NCBI GenBank assembly: GCA_011372835.1
Contig: DSAJ01000182.1
Coordinates: 1 to 10,554 of the forward strand
Source of the DNA: Methanomicrobia archaeon
GTDB lineage: Archaea > Methanobacteriota_B > Thermococci > Methanofastidiosales > NM3
Length of the DNA stretch: 10,554 nt
Reading direction: 5' to 3'
Shown here piece by piece: positions 7,086 to 10,554 of the stretch. Position 1 is the first letter of the stretch; every line of letters starts with the position of its first letter. The notes under the pieces were generated by a model. The model did not search any database. It saw only the letters and a list, made by a program, of their open reading frames with translations, and had not been told where the DNA came from. The translations under genes and the position numbers were made by a program.

Positions 7086-7453
7086 CAACTGTGGCTTCGA
7101 CTGTTTTCTATCTCCTCTCTTTCTTCCTTGAGATGTTCGATCAACTCTCTGAATGGCCATGTAACGTTCGTTTCAGTAGGGCAGCAAAAGAGCGGGCTCA
7201 CCGGCGGGGGAAACTCGACGGAGCGCAGCACCTTTTGTATCTCGCTCCCCTCGAATCCCACAAACATCACACACCTGTCAGGCGCGTCTTCGAACTGGCC
7301 CTCGACGGTCTCTTCGAGTATGGGAAGCACGGTCTCGTCATCAGGTGGGGCGCCCCATGCCGTCACAGGTGATGCAATTGCGTGTTCGATCTGTGTTTTT
7401 AGGTCTTCGGCGTCACGATTGCCGAATCCGTAGAGAAGAACTCCTTTTTTCAT
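7082..7453 (-). CDS. DUF3783 domain protein
   Basis: A 123-residue soluble protein. An upstream in-frame ATG at 7513 would add 20 residues of AT-rich, intergenic-looking sequence. I chose 7453 because the peptide then begins MKKGVLLYGFG, and a TATA box about 22-26 nt upstream fits a leaderless transcript. The C-terminal part (about 59-112), CVMFVGFEGSEIQKVL, PLFCCPTETNVTWPFRELIEHLKEE, matches the DUF3783 pattern: a strand, a short helix, then 'T-TN--W-L-EL---L--E'. The family is uncharacterised. The N-terminal half also begins with a VLLYGF-type strand, so the protein may be a duplicated or paired fold. It is convergent with the 82-residue gene and divergent from the secreted protein gene at 7566. 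Confidence 0.7.
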   Translation of the reverse strand: MKKGVLLYGFGNRDAEDLKTQIEHAIASPVTAWGAPPDDETVLPILEETVEGQFEDAPDRCVMFVGFEGSEIQKVLRSVEFPPPVSPLFCCPTETNVTWPFRELIEHLKEEREEIENSRSHSC

Positions 7454-7469
7454 GACTACACTTTGTACA

Positions 7470-7490
7470 TAATATATTTTTATTTTTGCA
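7470..7490 (-). promoter_or_regulatory. Promoter of the DUF3783 gene
   Basis: Read on the minus strand, TGCAAAAATAA is followed by AAAATATATTA. With the TATA element centred about 22-26 nt before the ATG at 7453, the transcript would start at or next to that codon, so a leaderless mRNA is likely. AT-rich surroundings limit certainty. Confidence 0.45.
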
Positions 7491-7517
7491 TTGTTATAGA
7501 AAAATATTATCATATTC

Positions 7518-7529
7518 TATTATAAAATA
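7518..7529 (+). promoter_or_regulatory. Promoter of the secreted protein gene
   Basis: TATAAAATA at 7521-7529 predicts transcription start near 7551. This gives a leader of about 15 nt that contains AGGAGG (7553-7558), 7 nt before the ATG at 7566. The strong ribosome binding site suggests an abundant product. Confidence 0.55.
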
Positions 7530-7565
7530 AATTATTACAATCCATGCACCACAGGAGGACTAATT

Positions 7566-8597
7566 ATGAACCAAAAGACATACACTGCTGCAGGACTCAT
7601 GGTATGTGTCTTGATGGCAATGGCAATGCCGTCGATGATGGCTGATTCGAACGATGTCACCACTTCAGTACAGGTGGGGGCCTTTGAACCATCGATCGAA
7701 ACGGTAGTGATCGAGGACGATTCTGGAATGACCCAGTCAAGCCTCGATGTGAACAGGGAATATTATGTCGTAGCATCATTTGTCGAGAAGAATGGATTGC
7801 AGGACCTGGACTACGTGAGCGTCGACCTCTATTTTTCCGGGAATGGGACGATAGAACCCAGCACCCACGACAAGCGCTGCAACTACACGCTTACATGGTC
7901 CAAGGCTACAGGCGACTGGACCAGCCAACCGGCAGGGTACATAAATCCATCGAACTCGTCAATCGTGGCCACTGCGCCTAGCGTCATCGAGGCAACGTTT
8001 GCGTTCTCGCTTGACAAGGTGGCCATGCCCTCAGGGATGCAAAATGCATGGACGGCAGGAGTGACGGTGTGTGACTCCTACGGGCTCTTAAACACCGATC
8101 TGACAACGAGCTTCGACGTCAACGATTATATCGAATGGAGCGGACTTCCATCGAGCGTAGCGCTCGGTTCGTCGGAATTGGTGCCTGAGGAGTCGTGGAC
8201 CCTTGATGCACCCATCGTCGTCACTCCCACGATCACCGCGAATACGCATATCACCGTATCGTTTGAGGCAACGGACCTTGTCAACGGCGATGCATCGATC
8301 GATGCATCATCATACATCTCCGCGCAGGCAGCGACCACGCCTGCGGGCGGTACCGTTGCGGCAGGATACGACACTCCGCAACCGGTGCCTGAATCCACGA
8401 CGCCATTCTTTGAGGACGTATATGCGACGGCGTGTACGCTCGACCCCTCGGTGTCGGGATACACGGACAACGATGATACGATGATCTCATTTTCCGTTGA
8501 CATACTGCAGGGTTCAACGGTACCGTGCTTGCCAGCCGGAACGTATGCCGGGGCTTGCACGTTCACGTTTGAGAGAGGATCTGGCTCGACTGCCTGA
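7566..8597 (+). CDS. Secreted beta-rich surface protein, function unknown
   Basis: A 343-residue exported protein. A methionine-rich signal peptide (about 1-26, MAMAMPSMMADS) precedes a mature part with little Lys or Arg and many Ser, Thr, Val and Gly, typical of extracellular beta domains. An N-terminal Ig-like unit spans about 35-185 (VVIEDDSG, LDVNREYYVVASFVEKNGLQDLDYV). A second domain from about 190 has repeated T-I-T-V strands and ends PCLPAGTYAGACTFTFERGSGSTA. This closing strand resembles the C-termini of WxL and coat-type bacterial surface proteins ('P-GTY-G--T--F'). Cysteines C290, C321 and C331 could form disulfides. There is no C-terminal membrane helix, so it must be free or held by a partner; the next gene encodes a membrane-anchored Ig-like protein. 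AGGAGG precedes the ATG at optimal distance. Confidence 0.66.
   Translation: MNQKTYTAAGLMVCVLMAMAMPSMMADSNDVTTSVQVGAFEPSIETVVIEDDSGMTQSSLDVNREYYVVASFVEKNGLQDLDYVSVDLYFSGNGTIEPSTHDKRCNYTLTWSKATGDWTSQPAGYINPSNSSIVATAPSVIEATFAFSLDKVAMPSGMQNAWTAGVTVCDSYGLLNTDLTTSFDVNDYIEWSGLPSSVALGSSELVPEESWTLDAPIVVTPTITANTHITVSFEATDLVNGDASIDASSYISAQAATTPAGGTVAAGYDTPQPVPESTTPFFEDVYATACTLDPSVSGYTDNDDTMISFSVDILQGSTVPCLPAGTYAGACTFTFERGSGSTA
8289..8308. repeat. Perfect 20-bp palindrome inside a coding region
   Basis: GATGCATCGATCGATGCATC equals its own reverse complement. It is built from two copies of the 8-bp palindrome GATGCATC flanking GATC. It lies within the secreted protein gene and encodes the repeated peptide DASIDAS. 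Confidence 0.9.
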
Positions 8598-8603
8598 TCT
8601 TCC

Positions 8604-8616
8604 TTTTTTTATTTTT
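8604..8616 (+). terminator. T7-A-T5 tract between two surface-protein genes
   Basis: Seven T, one A and five T lie 6 nt after the stop codon of the secreted protein gene and directly abut the ribosome binding site GGTGATCC (8617-8624) of the next gene. This is likely a partial archaeal terminator, since the next gene shows no promoter of its own. Confidence 0.55.
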
Positions 8617-8625
8617 GGTGATCCT

Positions 8626-9522
8626 ATGGTAAATAAAGTAGCACACCTTCTTGCAGTTCTGCTCCTGCTCGCGAGCGTGTCCCTTGTCCATTGCGACATT
8701 GGCATCGGCATTTCTGGCAACAACCACGAGATAGATATAGATGCATTTCCGTTCGCTTACTCTAGCTCGTTTAGCATACACAATCCCGGCAACGAAGATG
8801 CACTTTTTTCGATCAGGGCGACTGGCCCGTATGAGGATGTGACATCGTGGGTATCGATAGAGCCGGCCATCGTTTCCGTGAAAGCTGGCGGATATTCGGA
8901 CATATCATACGCAATCGAAGCTGATGAGGGGTATGGCGGTGCGTATGAACTCTATCTCGTAGCTACGTGTTATGGCGATGGTGAAACGGAGCAAACGCCT
9001 TCAACACCTGTATCTTATCTCCAGACAAGTGGCACGATCAAGCTGACAATCAATGTCAGCGAGTCTGCGGGTGCAATGTCAAGGGGGCTAGGCCACCCGA
9101 AGCCACCTCTTGTCGATGATGAGAACACAGGGGATGCGGACACGAACGAGAGTGCCAATAATGTAGAGGCAAACACATTCGAAGCCCCACCCTACATCAA
9201 CATACCAAAGGAAGTACGATGCGGAACAACAGTGCCCATAGAGGGCGGGTGTCTCCATGGGGAAACGCCGCACGCACTTCACTTTATCATACATACCCCT
9301 AGCGGCGATACGTACGAGAGACCGCTTGAGACCAGCATTGAGTTTGACGACGTGGGCGAGTGGCACGCCCTATTGGCTCTTGACAAACAAACGATCATAG
9401 GTAAACAGATCATGGTGGTCGAGGGATGTAACGATGCCAGCACCATGCCCTTAATACTGATCGGGGCGGCCATCTGCGTCTGTTGCATAGTGGCATATAG
9501 AAGGAAACGGTCCTCCGATTGA
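8626..9522 (+). CDS. Membrane-anchored Ig-like surface protein
   Basis: 298 residues from the ATG at 8626, chosen because GGTGATCC, complementary to the archaeal 16S tail, precedes it and the peptide then opens with a signal sequence, MVNKVAHLLAVLLLLASVSL. Domain 1 (about 24-145) is an Ig-like fold: FSIHNPGNEDALFSIRATG, WVSIEPAIVSVKAGGYSDIS, GGAYELYLVATC. This is the 'N-GN-DA-F ... W-SI-P--V-V-AG' pattern of DUF916/NEW3-type domains. An acidic, Asn-rich linker (about 160-187) leads to a second beta domain (about 188-266), a membrane helix (about 273-291) and the tail YRRKRSSD. It follows the secreted protein gene by 28 nt, likely on the same transcript. The pairing resembles bacterial WxL protein plus WxL-interacting protein, but homology is not established. 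Confidence 0.68.
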   Translation: MVNKVAHLLAVLLLLASVSLVHCDIGIGISGNNHEIDIDAFPFAYSSSFSIHNPGNEDALFSIRATGPYEDVTSWVSIEPAIVSVKAGGYSDISYAIEADEGYGGAYELYLVATCYGDGETEQTPSTPVSYLQTSGTIKLTINVSESAGAMSRGLGHPKPPLVDDENTGDADTNESANNVEANTFEAPPYINIPKEVRCGTTVPIEGGCLHGETPHALHFIIHTPSGDTYERPLETSIEFDDVGEWHALLALDKQTIIGKQIMVVEGCNDASTMPLILIGAAICVCCIVAYRRKRSSD

Positions 9523-9595
9523 CACCGGCGATGAGACGGGTGGTAATGCCATACGCATTTTTTCCAAAGAGGAAGAAGACAAAAAATATACCAAA

Positions 9596-9606
9596 AAGTT
9601 TTAAAC
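9596..9606 (+). promoter_or_regulatory. Candidate promoter of the ABC ATPase gene
   Basis: AAAGTTTTAAAC lies about 48 nt before the ATG at 9650 and predicts a start near 9628, leaving a leader of about 22 nt with a GGGGTAGTGAG motif. A second TATA-like stretch, AAAAAATATA at 9581-9590, is an alternative. An own promoter is plausible because a T6 run (9558-9563) follows the preceding gene. Confidence 0.4.
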
Positions 9607-9649
9607 AGAAATCTGAAAGAAGATACAGCCGAGCTGCAGGGGTAGTGAG

Positions 9650-10554
9650 ATGGTTACAGTACGTTTTGAGCATGTCACGAAAAAATTTACCGAAGTAGTT
9701 GCCGTCAATGACGTTTCTATTGAAATAGAGGACGGAGAACTTTTCACACTGCTGGGCCCAAGCGGGTGTGGCAAGACGACACTACTCCGATGCGTTGCCG
9801 GATTCTATGTTCCGGAAAATGGCAAGATCTTCTTCGATGATCTCGAAGTGACCCGTATCCCCCCCAATCTCAGGGAGACGGGCATGGTATTCCAGAACTA
9901 CGCATTATGGCCTCACATGTCTGTCTTTGACAACATCTCGTACGGTCTCAAGATACGCAAGATGGCTAAAAAGGACATCGACGAGAACGTCAATGAGATC
10001 CTTGAGCTCGTGCGCCTGAAGGGCATGGAGGAGCGGTATCCATACCAACTCTCTGGCGGACAGCAACAACGCGTCGCACTTGCACGCGCGCTTGTTATCG
10101 AACCGAAGGTGCTGCTGCTTGACGAGCCGCTCTCCAACCTTGATGCGAAGCTGCGTATCGAGATGCGTAACGAGATCTCGCGCATCCAGAAACGGCTAGG
10201 CATAACGACGATCTATGTGACCCATGATCAGGAGGAGGCGCTTGCCATCTCCGACAGGCTTAGCGTCATGGACAAGGGCGTCGTGCAGCAGGTGGGCACT
10301 CCCGTCGAGATCTACTCAGTACCGAACAATCTGTTCGTCGCAGACTTCATCGGAGAATGTAACATCATCAAGGGTACGATCCGGAGCATCGACGACTACA
10401 TCGAGCTCGAGACGGAGTCAGGACATAGGTTCGTTGGCGTCGCCGAAGAGGGAAAGAAAAGCTCGTTCTCCGTGGGACAGACTGCCTATGCGGCCATACG
10501 CCCGGAGAACTTGGAGCTAAAAGAGGAGTCAAGCGAGTCCAATCATATCCAAGG
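9650..10554 (+). CDS. ABC transporter ATP-binding protein, FbpC/PotA/MalK type (3' truncated)
   Basis: The frame is open from the ATG at 9650 to the window end (301 codons) with no stop, so the gene continues outside. All nucleotide-binding motifs are visible: an aromatic A-loop (F13), Walker A GPSGCGKTT (36-44), Q-loop Q81, signature LSGGQQQR (133-140), Walker B VLLLDEP (153-159), D-loop SNLD (161-164) and the switch His H191 (VTHDQEEA). A TOBE-type regulatory region begins near 240 (ECNIIKGTIRSIDDY, YAAIRPENLEL), as in importers for iron, sulfate, polyamines or sugars. It is the only importer ATPase in the window and matches the class of the permease at 1816-3621, which lacks one. It probably energises that system in trans, although separated and on the opposite strand. 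Confidence 0.93.
   Translation, partial: MVTVRFEHVTKKFTEVVAVNDVSIEIEDGELFTLLGPSGCGKTTLLRCVAGFYVPENGKIFFDDLEVTRIPPNLRETGMVFQNYALWPHMSVFDNISYGLKIRKMAKKDIDENVNEILELVRLKGMEERYPYQLSGGQQQRVALARALVIEPKVLLLDEPLSNLDAKLRIEMRNEISRIQKRLGITTIYVTHDQEEALAISDRLSVMDKGVVQQVGTPVEIYSVPNNLFVADFIGECNIIKGTIRSIDDYIELETESGHRFVGVAEEGKKSSFSVGQTAYAAIRPENLELKEESSESNHIQ

Noticed and set aside
8126..8566. A 146-codon minus-strand open frame opposite the secreted protein gene
   Set aside because: It is antisense to a gene with promoter, strong ribosome binding site and signal peptide, and has none of these itself.
1..10554. Mobile elements, CRISPR arrays, tRNA or rRNA genes
   Set aside because: Reading both strands by eye, I saw no transposase or integrase motifs, no spaced repeat arrays and no tRNA cloverleaf patterns; a covariance-model search would be needed to exclude small RNAs.

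Overview
The window reads as a segment of an archaeal, probably euryarchaeal, genome. Three things point there: a Cgi121-type KEOPS subunit at the left edge, several AT-rich TATA boxes (some with an upstream purine-rich BRE) lying the archaeal distance ahead of genes, and oligo-T stretches instead of bacterial hairpin terminators. Several ribosome binding sites match the archaeal 16S tail (GGTGATCC and close variants). Base composition is moderate. The species cannot be named from this sequence.

Left part (1-5060): the 3' end of a Cgi121-like gene on the + strand runs tail to tail into a three-gene minus-strand operon. In transcription order this is a lipoprotein substrate-binding protein of the iron(III)/thiamine class (5060-3678), a fused two-domain permease of the FbpB/ThiP type (3621-1816), and a membrane-anchored extracellular metallophosphoesterase (1806-343). 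A 9-bp perfect hairpin sits between the first two genes. The last two are 9 nt apart and look translationally coupled.

Middle (5061-7453): a 367-bp AT-rich divergent intergenic region carries one promoter each way. To the right lies a secreted, C-terminally membrane-anchored protein with a glutamine-amidotransferase-like fold (5428-6417), closed by a striking T7-C-T7-C-T7 tract. Two small uncharacterised genes follow (6464-6832 and 6837-7085). The second interlocks its stop codon with a convergent DUF3783 gene (7453-7082).

Right part (7566-10554): a secreted beta-rich protein (7566-8597) is followed by a signal-peptide, Ig-like, membrane-anchored protein (8626-9522). They are separated by a short T7-A-T5 tract and look like a two-part surface complex. 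Then comes an ABC ATPase of the FbpC/PotA/MalK type (9650 to the window end, incomplete). It is the obvious energy-supplying partner for the permease, although it lies on the other strand about 4.6 kb from the binding-protein gene.

Taken together, the window encodes one complete ABC importer set (binding protein, permease, ATPase) in two pieces, intermixed with cell-surface proteins. Three of these share one topology: signal peptide, ectodomain, C-terminal membrane helix, short basic tail. No tRNA, rRNA, CRISPR array or insertion sequence was seen.
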